A DNA stretch of 64,000 nt from Bradyrhizobium manausense (GCF_018129685.1 NZ_JAFCLG010000001.1:124001-188000), one strand, 5' to 3'; numbered from the stretch's first letter, positions 46,759 to 57,176 are shown. Notes: generated by a model from the letters alone, not told the origin. Numbers and translations are program-made.

Positions 46759-49194
46759 ATGGGCAAGCAAGCCATGCGCGGGACATACAAGGTCTTCATC
46801 TGCTTCCTCCTACCGCTCCTGATCGTTGCCGCAGGCACGGCGCAGCCGGTCCGTGCCCAGCAGCAGGAAAAGCGCATCGCGCTTGTGGTCGGCAACGGCG
46901 CCTATGCCAAGTCGCCGCTGGCGACCACCGCCAACGATGCCGGCCTGATCGCGCAGACGCTGCAGGCCGCCGGCTTCGACGTGGTCGGTGCCCGCGATCT
47001 CGACGCCGACACGCTGCGCAAGAGTCTTCGCGACTTCATCCAGAAGGCGCAGGCCTCCGGACCCGGCACCGTCGCGATGGTCTATCTGGCCGGGTATGGC
47101 GTGCAGCTGGCCGGCGAGAACTATTTCATCCCTGTTGATTCCAACATCTCGCGCGACACCGACATTCCGACCGAGGCCTTGCGCATCAGCGACTACGCCC
47201 GCCAGCTCGCCGCCATCCCGCTCAAGGCCAACATCATCGTGCTCGACGCCGCGCGCGCGCAGCCCTTCGTCGAGGGGGGCCAGCAGCCGATCGCGAGCGG
47301 GCTGGCGCTGGTCGAGCCCGATCCGAACATGCTGATCGCCTTCAACGCAGCCCCCGGCACGGTGGCCCCCGAAGAGCCGGGGCCCTACGGCATCTACGCG
47401 CAATCGCTCGCCGAGATGATCCGCACCGGCGGGCTGACGCTGCCGGAGGTGTTCGACCGCGTCCGCTTGCGCGTCAATGAGAACTCCAAGGGCGCGCAGG
47501 TGCCCTGGGACGATCAGAAGGTCAGTGCTCCCTTCTCCTTCTTCGATCGCGCGCCCGACGCACCGCCGCCGGCGGCCGCACCCGATCAGGTCGCCGCGAT
47601 CCGCAACAAGCCGATTCGCGATCTCGGCGTGCAGGACGCCTATGCAGCCGCGCTCGAGCGGGACACGCTGCCGGCCTATGAGGAGTTTCTCGCGGCCTAT
47701 CCCGGCGATCCCCTGGCCAAGCGCGTGATGGCGATCGTGGCCGCGCGCCGCGAGGCGATCACGTGGCGGCGCAGCTATCGCGCCGATACGCCGGACGCTT
47801 ATTGGTCCTATCTGCGCCGCTATCCGCGCGGGCCGCATGCGGGCGATGCGCGGCGAAGGCTTGCGATCCTGACCGCGCCGATCGAGCCGCCGCCGACCTT
47901 CGCAATGATGGACTATGACGTGCCGCCGCCGCCGCCGGCCGAGGTGGTCTATGTCGATCGTCCGGTGCTGTATTTCAGCGATCCGGATTTCGGCTTCGAG
48001 CCGCCACCGCCGCCGCCGGTCTATTTCTGCCCGCCGCCGCCGCCGGATTTCATCGTGCTGGCGCCGCCGCTGCCCGTCGTCGGTCTGTTCGTGCTGCCGC
48101 AGCCGATGTTCGTGCCGATTCCGGTGTTCGTCCGGCCGCCGATCTATGTCGCGCCGCCGCCGAACAACATCATCTACCAGAACATTCACAACACCACGGT
48201 GATCAACACCGTGATCAACCAGGCGCCGGCTCCGCCGCCTGCCGGGAATACCGCGGCCGCGGCGCTCGTGGCAGCGAATGGAGCTGGCCGCGCCGGCGCG
48301 CTGACGCCGGTGCCCGGCGCCGTCAGGCAGACGGCGATGGCAATCCAGAGCAACCCTGGTCAGCAACTCAAGCCGAGCCAGGCGGCGTTCGTCAGCAACC
48401 CGACGGCAAAGCCGGCCGCGATGATGGTGAAGCCGGTCAACGCCACGCCGAACGCAATCGCTCCCACCGCGGCGCCCCCGGCCGGCCACGCGCTTCCGAT
48501 TCCCGGCACCCAGAACACGCCGCCCGTACCGGCTGGCGCGGCGGGGTCGCAGACCGCGCCGAACCGGCTGGCGCCGACGGCAAATGCGCCTGTGAACGGC
48601 CAGCAGGTTCATCCGAATGCCGCGACTGCACCTGCAAACACGATCGCTCCGGCAAACGCCGCGACCACTCCGGCCGCCAAGCCGCCCGTGGCGCAAACGC
48701 CGGCGACCGGCGCGCCGGATCCGCATGCGAAATCGTTGGCGCATGAGCCTGTCGTCACGCCGCCCGCCACGACCCCTGCGGGCAAGCCGACCGTGACCAC
48801 GAACGTGACCAACGGGAAGCCGACGCAGCCTTCGCCGCCGATCGCCACGCGGGAGCAGATCAAGCCGCAGGGGCAACGACCCCCAACACCGACGCCCGCG
48901 CAGGTTACCAAGCCGGCGCCGTCGGCGCCGCACCAGCAGGCCGTCGCAAGGCCATCGGCTTCGCCTCCGCCCCGGATGGCCGCGCCACCGCCGCGGGTGG
49001 CGGCACCGCCGCCGCGGCCGCCGGTCGCCGCCGCCCGGCCAGCGCCGCCGCCTCCTCCTGCGGCCCGTCCGGCACCGCCACCGCCGCCGCCCCGGGTGGC
49101 TGCAGCCCCACCGCGTCCGGCTCCCCCGCCGCCGCCACGTCCTGCAGCTCCTGCGGCCCCGAAGAAATGCCCGCCTAACCAGCCAAAGTGCTAG
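46759..49194 (+). CDS. Caspase-fold protein lacking catalytic His and Cys, with proline-rich tail
   Basis: This 811-residue exported protein has a signal peptide (cleavage near VRAQ), a C14 caspase-like domain (residues 38-265), two short repeats rich in Tyr/Pro/Arg (about 290-375), and a tail of more than 400 residues dominated by Pro and Ala. The expected catalytic His motif (xGHG) reads AGYG (Tyr113), and the expected DAC(R) reads DAAR (Ala165). The flanking pattern NYFIPVD and the IIVLDA strand are otherwise normal, so both catalytic residues are replaced. It is most likely a binding or scaffolding pseudo-protease in the periplasm. Confidence 0.85.
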   Translation: MGKQAMRGTYKVFICFLLPLLIVAAGTAQPVRAQQQEKRIALVVGNGAYAKSPLATTANDAGLIAQTLQAAGFDVVGARDLDADTLRKSLRDFIQKAQASGPGTVAMVYLAGYGVQLAGENYFIPVDSNISRDTDIPTEALRISDYARQLAAIPLKANIIVLDAARAQPFVEGGQQPIASGLALVEPDPNMLIAFNAAPGTVAPEEPGPYGIYAQSLAEMIRTGGLTLPEVFDRVRLRVNENSKGAQVPWDDQKVSAPFSFFDRAPDAPPPAAAPDQVAAIRNKPIRDLGVQDAYAAALERDTLPAYEEFLAAYPGDPLAKRVMAIVAARREAITWRRSYRADTPDAYWSYLRRYPRGPHAGDARRRLAILTAPIEPPPTFAMMDYDVPPPPPAEVVYVDRPVLYFSDPDFGFEPPPPPPVYFCPPPPPDFIVLAPPLPVVGLFVLPQPMFVPIPVFVRPPIYVAPPPNNIIYQNIHNTTVINTVINQAPAPPPAGNTAAAALVAANGAGRAGALTPVPGAVRQTAMAIQSNPGQQLKPSQAAFVSNPTAKPAAMMVKPVNATPNAIAPTAAPPAGHALPIPGTQNTPPVPAGAAGSQTAPNRLAPTANAPVNGQQVHPNAATAPANTIAPANAATTPAAKPPVAQTPATGAPDPHAKSLAHEPVVTPPATTPAGKPTVTTNVTNGKPTQPSPPIATREQIKPQGQRPPTPTPAQVTKPAPSAPHQQAVARPSASPPPRMAAPPPRVAAPPPRPPVAAARPAPPPPPAARPAPPPPPPRVAAAPPRPAPPPPPRPAAPAAPKKCPPNQPKC

Positions 49195-49200
49195 GCCGTG

Positions 49201-49225
49201 CCCGTTCCGGCGAGGTCGGAACGGG
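49201..49225 (+). terminator. Probable terminator of the caspase-like gene
   Basis: CCCGTTCCG (49201-49209) and CGGAACGGG (49217-49225) form a perfect 9-bp stem with a 7-base loop, 6 bases past the stop. The following tract (gctctagattgttgattt) is only moderately T-rich. Confidence 0.55.
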
Positions 49226-49362
49226 GCTCTAGATTGTTGATTTCACGCGTTTTCTGGATGCGAACCGGCTCCACGTCGCTAGAAAACGCTTGATCGGGCA
49301 GGTCGGTGGTGCCGGAACGGGTCTTTCGCGGGCAGCAAATGCCCGGAAAGGCCCTTATTTCC

Positions 49363-49390
49363 TTGCTTCTGGCCGAAATGGCGCTATACA
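49363..49390 (+). promoter_or_regulatory. Probable rpsB promoter
   Basis: TTGCTT (49363-49368) and TATACA (49385-49390) are 16 bases apart and lie in the gap before rpsB, with a predicted start near 49397. This is one of the clearest sigma-70-like pairs in the window. Confidence 0.6.
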
Positions 49391-49503
49391 GCGCGCCATC
49401 TCACACGGAAGCATGGCTCACAAGGCCGTCCGGTGGCAGCCGGGGCGACGTCGCTCCGTTTTGCTCACACGCTTCCGGAGGAACCAACCGGAGAACCAGA
49501 ACG

Positions 49504-50493
49504 ATGGCACTACCCGATTTCACTATGCGTCAGCTGCTCGAAGCTGGCGTGCACTTTGGTCACCAGTCTCACCGCTGGAATCCGAAAATGGCTCCGTTCA
49601 TTTTCGGTACCCGTAACAACATCCACATCGTCGACCTCGCCCAGACCGTTCCGTTGCTGCATACGGCCCTTCAGGCCGTCAGCGACACCGTCGCCAAGGG
49701 TGGCCGCATCCTGTTCGTCGGCACCAAGCGCCAGGCGCAGGACGGCGTTGCCGATGCGGCCAAGCGCTGCGCGCAGTATTTCGTCAATTCGCGCTGGCTC
49801 GGCGGCACGCTGACCAACTGGAAGACGATCTCGGCCTCGATCAAGCGCCTGCGTCACCTCGACGAAGTGCTGGCCGGCGGCGAGGCCAATTCCTACACCA
49901 AGAAGGAGCGCCTGACGCTCCAGCGCGAGCGCGACAAGCTCGACCGCTCGCTCGGTGGCATCAAGGACATGGGCGGTCTTCCCGACATGATCTTCGTGAT
50001 CGACACCAACAAGGAAGACATCGCGATCCAGGAAGCCCAAAGGCTCAACATCCCGGTCGCCGCGATCGTCGACACCAATTCCGATCCGAAGGGCATCACG
50101 TATGTGGTGCCGGGCAATGACGATGCCGGTCGCGCGATCTCGCTGTACTGCGACCTGGTCGCGCGCGCTGCGATCGACGGCATCGGACGCGCCCAGGGCG
50201 ATTCCGGCATCGACATCGGTGCATCGGCCCGTCCGGTCGCCGAAGAGCTGCCCGCGACCGCCGGCTTCCAGGGCCTTGCCGGTCCGCGCGGCACCGCCGA
50301 CGACCTCAAGAAGCTCCCGGGCGTGTCGGGCGCGATCGAGAAGAAGTTCAACGACCTCGGCATCTTCCACTTCTGGCAGCTCGCCGAGCTCGACCACGAC
50401 ACCGCCCACACGATCGGCGAAGAAGTCGGTCTGCCGAGCCGCGCGGATGCCTGGGTGGCCAAGGCCAAGGCGCTGACCGCGGAAGCGGAATAG
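49504..50493 (+). CDS. rpsB: 30S ribosomal protein S2 with C-terminal extension
   Basis: S2 is a component of the 30S subunit. The 329-residue protein begins [20 protein letters not shown] and contains [19 protein letters not shown] and [15 protein letters not shown]. It is about 90 residues longer than E. coli S2. The extra C-terminus ([20 protein letters not shown] onward) looks like a helix-hairpin-helix module, common in alphaproteobacteria. The ATG at 49504 was chosen over the much longer frame from 49306. tsf follows after 132 bases. Confidence 0.97.
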   Translation: MALPDFTMRQLLEAGVHFGHQSHRWNPKMAPFIFGTRNNIHIVDLAQTVPLLHTALQAVSDTVAKGGRILFVGTKRQAQDGVADAAKRCAQYFVNSRWLGGTLTNWKTISASIKRLRHLDEVLAGGEANSYTKKERLTLQRERDKLDRSLGGIKDMGGLPDMIFVIDTNKEDIAIQEAQRLNIPVAAIVDTNSDPKGITYVVPGNDDAGRAISLYCDLVARAAIDGIGRAQGDSGIDIGASARPVAEELPATAGFQGLAGPRGTADDLKKLPGVSGAIEKKFNDLGIFHFWQLAELDHDTAHTIGEEVGLPSRADAWVAKAKALTAEAE

Positions 50494-50625
50494 TCAGAGC
50501 GATCGGTTGGCCGGATCGGATCCGGCCACCATTTCATTCAGTTGACGCGAATTCCTGAGATGGACCGCGGCGGGGCAATTGGCGCCACGCCGCGGCAAAC
50601 CGGCAGGCAAGAAGGATTTTCAACG

Positions 50626-51549
50626 ATGGCAACGATCACTGCTGCGATGGTCAAGGATCTGCGCGAGTCCACCGGCGCAGGCATGATGGACTGCAAGGCC
50701 GCGCTGACCGAAAACGACGGCAACATGGAAGCGGCCCAGGACTGGCTGCGCAAGAAGGGCCTGTCGAAGGCCGCCAAGAAGTCGGGCCGCGTCGCTGCCG
50801 AGGGCCTGATCGGCGCGCTCACCAAGGGCAACAAGGGCGTGGTGGTCGAGGTGAACTCCGAGACCGACTTCGTTGCGCGCAACGATCAGTTCCAGGGTCT
50901 GGTCAAGATGGTCGCGCAGGTCGCTTTCAGCGCCGGCGCAGATGTCGAGAAGATCAAGGCCGCCAAGGTCGGCGACGTCACGGTGGAAACCGCGATCAAC
51001 GACGCGATCGCCACCATCGGCGAGAACATGACGCTGCGCCGCGCAGCCTCCCTCGAAGTGCCGCAGGGCGTGGTGTCGCACTACGTCCACGGTGCCGTCG
51101 TCGACGGTGCCGGCAAGATGGGCGTGCTCGTTGCGCTGGAATCGCCGGGCAAGGCCGACGAGCTCGCGGCGCTCGGCCGCCAGATCGCGATGCATGTCGC
51201 CGCCACCAACCCGCTCGCGCTCGACCCGACCGGCCTCGATCCGGCCGTCGTGAAGCGCGAGAAGGACGTGCTCGCCGACAAATATCGCCAGCAGGGCAAG
51301 CCGGAGAACGTGATCGAGAAGATCGTCGAGTCCGGCCTGAAGACCTATTACAAGGAAGTCTGCCTGCTCGAGCAGGCCTTCATCCACGACACCGGCAAGT
51401 CGGTGGCGCAGGCGGTGAAGGAAGCCGAAGGCAAGGTCGGCGGAGCCGTGAAGATAGCGGGTTTCGTGCGCTATGCTCTCGGTGAGGGAATCGAGAAGCA
51501 GGAATCGGACTTCGCGGCCGAGGTCGCGGCGGCCAGCGGCAAGAAATAA
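50626..51549 (+). CDS. tsf: Elongation factor Ts
   Basis: EF-Ts exchanges GDP for GTP on EF-Tu. The 307-residue protein starts [20 protein letters not shown] and has the family signatures [20 protein letters not shown] and [15 protein letters not shown]. The ATG at 50626 follows aaggattttcaacg; an upstream frame from 50542 is not conserved. It follows rpsB in the usual rpsB-tsf-pyrH-frr order. Confidence 0.97.
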   Translation: MATITAAMVKDLRESTGAGMMDCKAALTENDGNMEAAQDWLRKKGLSKAAKKSGRVAAEGLIGALTKGNKGVVVEVNSETDFVARNDQFQGLVKMVAQVAFSAGADVEKIKAAKVGDVTVETAINDAIATIGENMTLRRAASLEVPQGVVSHYVHGAVVDGAGKMGVLVALESPGKADELAALGRQIAMHVAATNPLALDPTGLDPAVVKREKDVLADKYRQQGKPENVIEKIVESGLKTYYKEVCLLEQAFIHDTGKSVAQAVKEAEGKVGGAVKIAGFVRYALGEGIEKQESDFAAEVAAASGKK

Positions 51550-51610
51550 GCGCCGGAACACCTCCTTCCGGCGTGCCGCCGGAAGCGGCGCCCGGACAAG
51601 GAAAGTGCTC

Positions 51611-52327
51611 ATGACTGATCCGGTCTATCGTCGCGTCGTGATCAAGCTGTCCGGCGAATATCTCGCGGGACAGCAGGGCTTTGGCATCGATCAGCCGACC
51701 ATCGACCGGGTTGCGGACGATCTGATCGCCGCCCGCCAGCTCGGCACCGAGGTGGCGGTGGTGATCGGCGGCGGCAATATCTTTCGCGGCGTCGAAGTGT
51801 CCTCGCGCGGCGTGTCGCGCACGACCGGCGACACCATGGGCATGCTCGCCACCATGATGAACTGCCTCGCGCTCGAAGCCACGATCGAGCGCAAGGGCAC
51901 GCCGGCGCGGACGCTGTCGGCGTTCGTCATGCCGGAGATTTCGGAGCTGTTCACGCGCACTGCGGCGCACAAATACCTCGCGGAGGGGCGAATCATCGTG
52001 CTCGGCGGTGGAACCGGCAATCCGTACTTCACCACGGACACGACAGCGGTGCTCCGCGCCGCCGAGATCGGCGCCGAGGCGGTGCTGAAGGCGACCAATG
52101 TCGACGGCGTCTACTCGGCAGATCCGAAGAAGGACCCGTCCGCGACCCGGTTCGACCGGCTGACGCATTCGCAGGCCATCGAGGGCGGCTACAAGGTGAT
52201 GGATGCGACCGCCTTCGCACTTGCTCGCGAGACGTCGCTGCCTATCATCGTATTTTCGATCGCGCAGCCCGGTTCGATCGGCGCGATTCTGCGCGGTGTC
52301 GGCCACGGGACTGTCGTCGCCGGCTGA
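51611..52327 (+). CDS. pyrH: Uridylate kinase
   Basis: PyrH converts UMP to UDP. The 238-residue enzyme begins [20 protein letters not shown] and contains [24 protein letters not shown] and [19 protein letters not shown], all expected for the amino-acid-kinase-fold UMP kinase. The ATG at 51611 follows acaaggaaagtgctc. It lies 61 bases after tsf and 76 before frr. Confidence 0.97.
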   Translation: MTDPVYRRVVIKLSGEYLAGQQGFGIDQPTIDRVADDLIAARQLGTEVAVVIGGGNIFRGVEVSSRGVSRTTGDTMGMLATMMNCLALEATIERKGTPARTLSAFVMPEISELFTRTAAHKYLAEGRIIVLGGGTGNPYFTTDTTAVLRAAEIGAEAVLKATNVDGVYSADPKKDPSATRFDRLTHSQAIEGGYKVMDATAFALARETSLPIIVFSIAQPGSIGAILRGVGHGTVVAG

Positions 52328-52403
52328 CGGCTCATCCGGCGCGCCCCAAGAGAGGGGTGCGAGGGGTGCGGCGAAGTCGCCGGGTTATTGAAGGAGAAAC
52401 GTG

Positions 52404-52967
52404 ATGGCCACGGGTACTTTCGACCTCAACGAAGTGAAGCGCCGCATGCAGGGCGCGGTCGCATCGCTCAAGCACGAGCTCGGCGGCCTGCGCACCGGCC
52501 GCGCGTCGGCCTCGATGCTCGATCCGGTGCAGGTCGAGGCTTATGGCGGTCACATGCCGCTCAATCAGCTCGCCACCGTCAGCGTGCCCGAGCCGCGCCT
52601 GATCTCCGTGCAGGTCTGGGACAAGTCGATGGTGAAGGCGGTGGAGAAGGCGATCGTCGATTCCAATCTCGGCCTGTCGCCGGCGACCGAAGGCCAGGTG
52701 CTGCGCCTGCGTATTCCCGAGCTCAATGAGGAGCGCCGCAAGGAGCTGGTCAAGGTCGCGCACAAATACGCCGAAGCCGCCAAGGTCGCCGCGCGCCACG
52801 TGCGCCGCGATGGCCTGGACGTTCTGAAGAAGCTCGAGAAGAATCACGAGATGTCGGAGGACGATCAGAAGCGTCACGCCGACGAGGTGCAGAAGGCGAC
52901 CGACGGCACCATCACCGAGATCGACCAGCTGCTGGCCGCCAAGGAAAAAGAAATCCTCACCGTCTAA
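52404..52967 (+). CDS. frr: Ribosome recycling factor
   Basis: RRF splits post-termination ribosomes together with EF-G. The 187-residue protein includes [20 protein letters not shown] and the C-terminal helix with [20 protein letters not shown], both diagnostic. The ATG at 52404 is chosen behind aaggagaaacgtg; the GTG at 52401 would add one residue. It is in the same cluster as tsf and pyrH, and uppS follows after 12 bases. Confidence 0.97.
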   Translation: MATGTFDLNEVKRRMQGAVASLKHELGGLRTGRASASMLDPVQVEAYGGHMPLNQLATVSVPEPRLISVQVWDKSMVKAVEKAIVDSNLGLSPATEGQVLRLRIPELNEERRKELVKVAHKYAEAAKVAARHVRRDGLDVLKKLEKNHEMSEDDQKRHADEVQKATDGTITEIDQLLAAKEKEILTV

Positions 52968-52979
52968 GGCCGCTTTTCC

Positions 52980-53738
52980 ATGTCCAACGCCGCCGCGCCC
53001 GCAACGGAAGGACCCGACCGGTCCGACGCGCCTGCGCATGTCGCCATCATCATGGATGGCAACGGGCGCTGGGCGGCCGCGCGCGGCCTGCCGCGGGCGG
53101 AGGGGCATCGCCGCGGGGTCGAGGCATTGCGGCGCGTGGTGCGGGCCTCGCACGAACTCGGCATCCGCTACCTCACCATCTTCTCCTTCTCCTCGGAAAA
53201 CTGGTCGCGCCCGGCGAGCGAGATCGGCGATCTCTTCGGTCTGCTCAGGCGCTTCATCCGCAACGATCTCGCGAGCCTGCATCGCGACGGCGTCAAGGTG
53301 CGCATCATCGGCGAGCGCGACGGGCTCGAGAGCGATATCTGTGCATTGCTGAACGAGGCCGAGGAGCTGACGCGCGACAACACGCGCCTCACGCTCGTCG
53401 TCGCCTTCAACTACGGCTCGCGGCAGGAAATTGCGAAGGCCGCGCAAGAGCTCGCGCGCGAAGTCGCGGCCGGCAAGCGCGATCCCGCCACGATCGACGC
53501 CGATGCGCTCGGCGCCTATCTCGATACGCCCGATATTCCCGATCCCGATCTCATCATCCGCACCAGCGGCGAGCAGCGCCTGTCCAATTTCCTGATGTGG
53601 CAGGCTGCCTATAGCGAGCTGGTGTTCGTGCCGGTGCACTGGCCCGATTTCGACAAGGCGGCGCTGGAAAGTGCGATCGCCGAATTCGCCAGGCGCGAGC
53701 GCCGTTTCGGCGGCCTGGTCGCGAAATCAGCCTCGTGA
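52980..53738 (+). CDS. uppS: Isoprenyl transferase (undecaprenyl diphosphate synthase)
   Basis: UppS makes the C55 polyprenyl diphosphate carrier for cell-wall and O-antigen synthesis. The 252-residue enzyme has [29 protein letters not shown], and [20 protein letters not shown], which are the conserved cis-prenyltransferase regions. Its stop overlaps the cdsA GTG start by four bases. Confidence 0.95.
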   Translation: MSNAAAPATEGPDRSDAPAHVAIIMDGNGRWAAARGLPRAEGHRRGVEALRRVVRASHELGIRYLTIFSFSSENWSRPASEIGDLFGLLRRFIRNDLASLHRDGVKVRIIGERDGLESDICALLNEAEELTRDNTRLTLVVAFNYGSRQEIAKAAQELAREVAAGKRDPATIDADALGAYLDTPDIPDPDLIIRTSGEQRLSNFLMWQAAYSELVFVPVHWPDFDKAALESAIAEFARRERRFGGLVAKSAS

Positions 53739-54577
53739 GCGAACCCGACGCCGAAGCAGCGGCCGCAAAGCCTGCCCCGAGCAATTTCGTGATGCGAGTC
53801 CTCGCAGCGCTGGTGCTGGCGCCGCTCGCGATCGCGGTGGCCTATGCCGGCGGCTGGCTGTGGGCGCTGCTCGTCACCCTGGTGTCGATCGGTCTGTTCG
53901 CGGAATGGCTCATGGTGGTGGCCGCAGGCACGACCGCTCTGACCGGGGCAGGGACGCTGGTCATTGCCATGATGGGCCTGTGCGTGGCCGCCGGCGCGCT
54001 CAAGACCGCAATCATCGTCGGATGCGTCGGCGGCGCGATCGTGACGTTGATTGCGCGCGGCAAGTTCATCTGGGCGGCGACTGGATTCGCCTACGCTTCC
54101 GCGGCGCTGCTCGCCTCGATCCTGGTGCGGAAGGATCTTGCGCACGGATTCGCCGCGCTGATGTTCGTGCTGCTCGTGGTGTGGGCGACCGATATCGGCG
54201 GCTATTTCGCCGGCCGCAGCATCGGCGGGCCCAAGCTATGGCCGCGCGTCAGCCCGAAAAAGACCTGGGCCGGTGCGGTGGGCGGGTTTGTCGCGAGCCT
54301 TGCGGTCGCGAGCGGGTTTGCGGCCTTCGGTATCGGCAAAGCAGTCCCGCTGCTCGCGGTCAGCGCCGTCCTGTCGGTGGTGTCGCAGGCGGGCGATCTG
54401 TTCGAATCCGCGGTGAAAAGACGCTTTGGCGTCAAGGATTCCAGTCACTTAATTCCCGGCCATGGCGGGCTACTGGACCGCCTGGACGGCTTTGTCGCCG
54501 CCATCCTGGTGGCTTGGATTATCGGGTTCCTCCGCCACGGTGTGCATAGCGCCGGAAGCGGTCTTATGGTTTGGTGA
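53735..54577 (+). CDS. cdsA: Phosphatidate cytidylyltransferase
   Basis: CdsA makes CDP-diacylglycerol for phospholipid synthesis. The 280-residue membrane protein has many hydrophobic spans and ends with the CdsA signature [20 protein letters not shown] followed by DRLDGF. The start is a GTG at 53735 overlapping the uppS stop (GTGA). It is followed by dxr after 4 bases. Confidence 0.95.
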   Translation: MSEPDAEAAAAKPAPSNFVMRVLAALVLAPLAIAVAYAGGWLWALLVTLVSIGLFAEWLMVVAAGTTALTGAGTLVIAMMGLCVAAGALKTAIIVGCVGGAIVTLIARGKFIWAATGFAYASAALLASILVRKDLAHGFAALMFVLLVVWATDIGGYFAGRSIGGPKLWPRVSPKKTWAGAVGGFVASLAVASGFAAFGIGKAVPLLAVSAVLSVVSQAGDLFESAVKRRFGVKDSSHLIPGHGGLLDRLDGFVAAILVAWIIGFLRHGVHSAGSGLMVW

Positions 54578-54581
54578 GGAC

Positions 54582-55805
54582 ATGAGCGCAGTCCCTTTGC
54601 GTAACAACAAGCTTGCTGCGACCAGCATCCGCAGCGTCACGGTCCTCGGCGCCACCGGCTCGATCGGCGACAGCACGATGGATCTGCTGCGGGCTTCGCC
54701 CGATCGCTATCGCGTCGAGGCCCTGACGGCGAACAGCAATGTCGACGCGCTCGCGAAACTCGCGAAGGAATTTTCCGCGCGCTTCGTCGCGATCGCGGAC
54801 GCCTCCAGGCTTGCCGATCTGAAGTCCGCACTTGCGGGCACGAGCACGGAATGCGGTGCCGGCGAGAGCGCAGTGATCGAGGCGGGCGCGCGTCCGGCCG
54901 ATTGGGTCATGGCGGCCGTGAGCGGCGCGGCCGGATTGAAGCCCGCCCTGGCTGCGGTCGATCGCGGCGCGCATGTCGCGCTCGCCAACAAGGAATGCCT
55001 CGTCTGCGCCGGTGATTTCTTCATGCAGCGCGCGGCGAAGGCGGGCGCCTGCATCCTGCCTGCCGATTCCGAGCACAACGCGCTGTTTCAGGCGCTGGCA
55101 TCGGGCAATCGCGACGAGCTGGTGCGCGTCATCATCACTGCGTCGGGCGGCCCGTTCCGCACCTGGAAGCCCGCCGACATCGAGCAGGCGACGCTCGAGC
55201 AGGCCCTGAAACATCCGAACTGGAGCATGGGCCAGAAGATCACGATCGATTCCGCCTCGATGATGAACAAGGGGCTCGAGGTGATCGAGGCGTCCTATCT
55301 GTTCGCGCTGACGCCCGATGAGATCGACGTGCTGGTGCATCCGCAGTCGATCATCCACGGCATGGTCGAGTTCTCCGACCGCTCCGTCATGGCCCAGCTC
55401 GGCTCCCCCGACATGCGCACGCCGATCGCCCATTGCCTCGGCTGGCCCGACCGGATCAAGGGGCCGGCCGCCAAGCTCGATCTGGCCAAGATTGGTCAGC
55501 TGACCTTCGAGGCCCCGGATTTCGAGAGATTCCCGGGACTCCGCCTGGCGTTCGATTCGCTCCGGACCGGGAAGGGGGCGACCACCGTCTACAACGCCGC
55601 CAACGAGGTCGCGGTCGCGGCGTTCATCGCTGGCAAGATCCGCTTCGGCGCCATCGCTAGGCTGGTCGAGGCGACCCTGGACGACTGGATCCGGACCGGT
55701 AACCAGGCGCCCATGACATCAGCGGATGATGCAATAAATGTTGACCATGTTGCGCGAAATAGGGCTGCCGCCCTATTGCCTCAAATTGCCTTAAAGGCAT
55801 CCTAG
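54582..55805 (+). CDS. dxr: 1-deoxy-D-xylulose-5-phosphate reductoisomerase
   Basis: Dxr carries out the second step of the MEP isoprenoid pathway, which feeds UppS. The 407-residue enzyme has the NADPH-binding [18 protein letters not shown], the [12 protein letters not shown] segment and the substrate region [15 protein letters not shown]. The start at 54582 follows tggtgagga; a longer frame from 54462 overlaps cdsA. Confidence 0.96.
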   Translation: MSAVPLRNNKLAATSIRSVTVLGATGSIGDSTMDLLRASPDRYRVEALTANSNVDALAKLAKEFSARFVAIADASRLADLKSALAGTSTECGAGESAVIEAGARPADWVMAAVSGAAGLKPALAAVDRGAHVALANKECLVCAGDFFMQRAAKAGACILPADSEHNALFQALASGNRDELVRVIITASGGPFRTWKPADIEQATLEQALKHPNWSMGQKITIDSASMMNKGLEVIEASYLFALTPDEIDVLVHPQSIIHGMVEFSDRSVMAQLGSPDMRTPIAHCLGWPDRIKGPAAKLDLAKIGQLTFEAPDFERFPGLRLAFDSLRTGKGATTVYNAANEVAVAAFIAGKIRFGAIARLVEATLDDWIRTGNQAPMTSADDAINVDHVARNRAAALLPQIALKAS

Positions 55806-55849
55806 CTAGTTCGGGGCCAGGGCCTTGCGGCGCTGGATGAGGGAATTCG

Positions 55850-57001
55850 ATGATCGACTTTTTTACCCATAGTTTCAACACGTTGAGCCATGGGCTCCTC
55901 GGTTATGCGGTTCCGTTCCTGTTCGTCCTGACGATCGTCGTGTTCTTCCACGAGCTCGGCCATTTCCTGGTCGCGCGCTGGGCCGGCGTTCGCGTGTTAA
56001 CGTTCTCGCTCGGTTTCGGACCTGAGCTGATCGGCTTCAACGACCGCCACGGCACGCGCTGGAAGATCTCGGCGATCCCGCTAGGCGGCTACGTCAAGTT
56101 CTTCGGCGACGAGAGCGAGGCGTCCACGCCGTCGGCCGCAACGCTGGCGGCGATGACGGACGAGGAGCGCGCCGGCAGCTTCCACCACAAGAAGGTCGGT
56201 CCGCGCGCTGCCATCGTCGCAGCCGGACCGGTCGCCAATTTCATCCTCGGCGCCCTGATTTTCGCTGGCATGGCCCTTTACTACGGCAAGCCGAGCACGA
56301 TCGCCCGCGTGGACGGCGTCGTCGCCGACGGCGCCGCGGCTGCTGCCGGCTTCAAGATCGGCGACGTCGTCGTGCAGATCGACGGCAAGCCGATCGAGAG
56401 CTTTGCCGACATGCAGCGGATTGTGGCGACGAGTGCAGGTTCGGCGCTGGTTTTCCAGGTGAAGCGGGATGGGGGTCTGGTGTCCCTGACGGCGACGCCT
56501 GCGCTGCTTGAGCGCAAGGATCCATTCGGCAACAGCCACAAGGTCGGCGTGCTCGGCGTCGAGCATAAGTCCCAGGCTGGTGAGGCCTCGACCTCGCCGG
56601 TCGGTGTCGGCGAGGCGCTCAAGATCGGGGTTGAGCAGGTCTGGTTCATCATCACCAGCACCTTCAAGTTCCTGGGCTCGCTGTTCATCGGACAGGGCAA
56701 TCCGAACGAGGTCAGCGGCGTCCTCGGCATCGCGAAGATGTCAGGGCAGGCCGCCAGCGCCGGGTTCCAGTTCGTGATCAATCTGTGCGCCGTGCTGTCG
56801 GTCTCGATCGGGCTGCTGAACCTGTTCCCGATCCCGCTGCTTGATGGTGGTCACCTTCTGTTCTACACGGCGGAGGTTGTCCGGGGCCGTCCGCTCTCGG
56901 AGCGGACCCAGGAGATGGGATTCCGAATCGGCCTCGGTCTGGTGCTGATGCTGATGGTGTTTGCCACCTATAACGACATCCTGCGGATGGCGGCTTCCTG
57001 A
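55850..57001 (+). CDS. rseP: RIP metalloprotease RseP (M50 site-2 protease)
   Basis: RseP is an inner-membrane zinc protease that cleaves membrane-bound regulators and signal peptides. The 383-residue protein has the HELGH zinc motif (residues 34-38), one PDZ domain (about 115-195, with VVADGAAAAAGFKIGDVVVQ), and the third-ligand motif LLDGGHLLFY. It is followed by a perfect palindrome and then bamA. Confidence 0.95.
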   Translation: MIDFFTHSFNTLSHGLLGYAVPFLFVLTIVVFFHELGHFLVARWAGVRVLTFSLGFGPELIGFNDRHGTRWKISAIPLGGYVKFFGDESEASTPSAATLAAMTDEERAGSFHHKKVGPRAAIVAAGPVANFILGALIFAGMALYYGKPSTIARVDGVVADGAAAAAGFKIGDVVVQIDGKPIESFADMQRIVATSAGSALVFQVKRDGGLVSLTATPALLERKDPFGNSHKVGVLGVEHKSQAGEASTSPVGVGEALKIGVEQVWFIITSTFKFLGSLFIGQGNPNEVSGVLGIAKMSGQAASAGFQFVINLCAVLSVSIGLLNLFPIPLLDGGHLLFYTAEVVRGRPLSERTQEMGFRIGLGLVLMLMVFATYNDILRMAAS

Positions 57002-57016
57002 TAGGGGCTTTTTTGT

Positions 57017-57038
57017 GACGTTGCTGATCAGCAACGTC
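57017..57038. repeat. 22-base perfect palindrome between rseP and bamA
   Basis: The sequence GACGTTGCTGA is followed directly by its exact reverse complement. With no loop spacing, it can form a hairpin with a small loop or serve as a dimeric DNA-binding site. A T-run (ggggctttttt) lies on its left rather than its right, so it is not a normal rightward terminator. Confidence 0.75.
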
Positions 57039-57176
57039 TTGGAATGAAATTGAAATCACCGCGTCCGCTGCCGTTTGCGATGTCGGGGAAATTGGCTACA
57101 AGCGGCTAGAACTTGGGGAATCTCCCGGACCTGCTTTGGGGTTGGGTCTGGTAAGTTGATAAGGGCGCGTTGCGCG

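Larger units (their letters stand above)
49195..49503. other. 309-base intergenic region: terminator, promoter and rpsB leader
   Basis: After the caspase-gene stop come the hairpin at 49201-49225, a promoter at 49363-49390, and a leader of about 107 bases to the rpsB ATG. The leader ends in two ribosome-site-like stretches (cggaggaac and cggagaacc). No small protein gene was seen. The leader is a candidate for S2 autoregulation. Confidence 0.6.

Noticed and set aside
46810..48933. 707-residue Arg-rich frame antisense to the caspase-like gene
   Set aside because: It is the complement of the Ala/Pro-coding stretch; RRR-rich composition is typical of shadows of Pro/Ala codons.
47915..49170. Repeated CCGCCGCCG-type units resembling a repeat array
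   Set aside because: They are codons for Pro/Ala runs in the tail of the caspase-like protein; spacing is irregular and no CRISPR-like repeat/spacer pattern exists.
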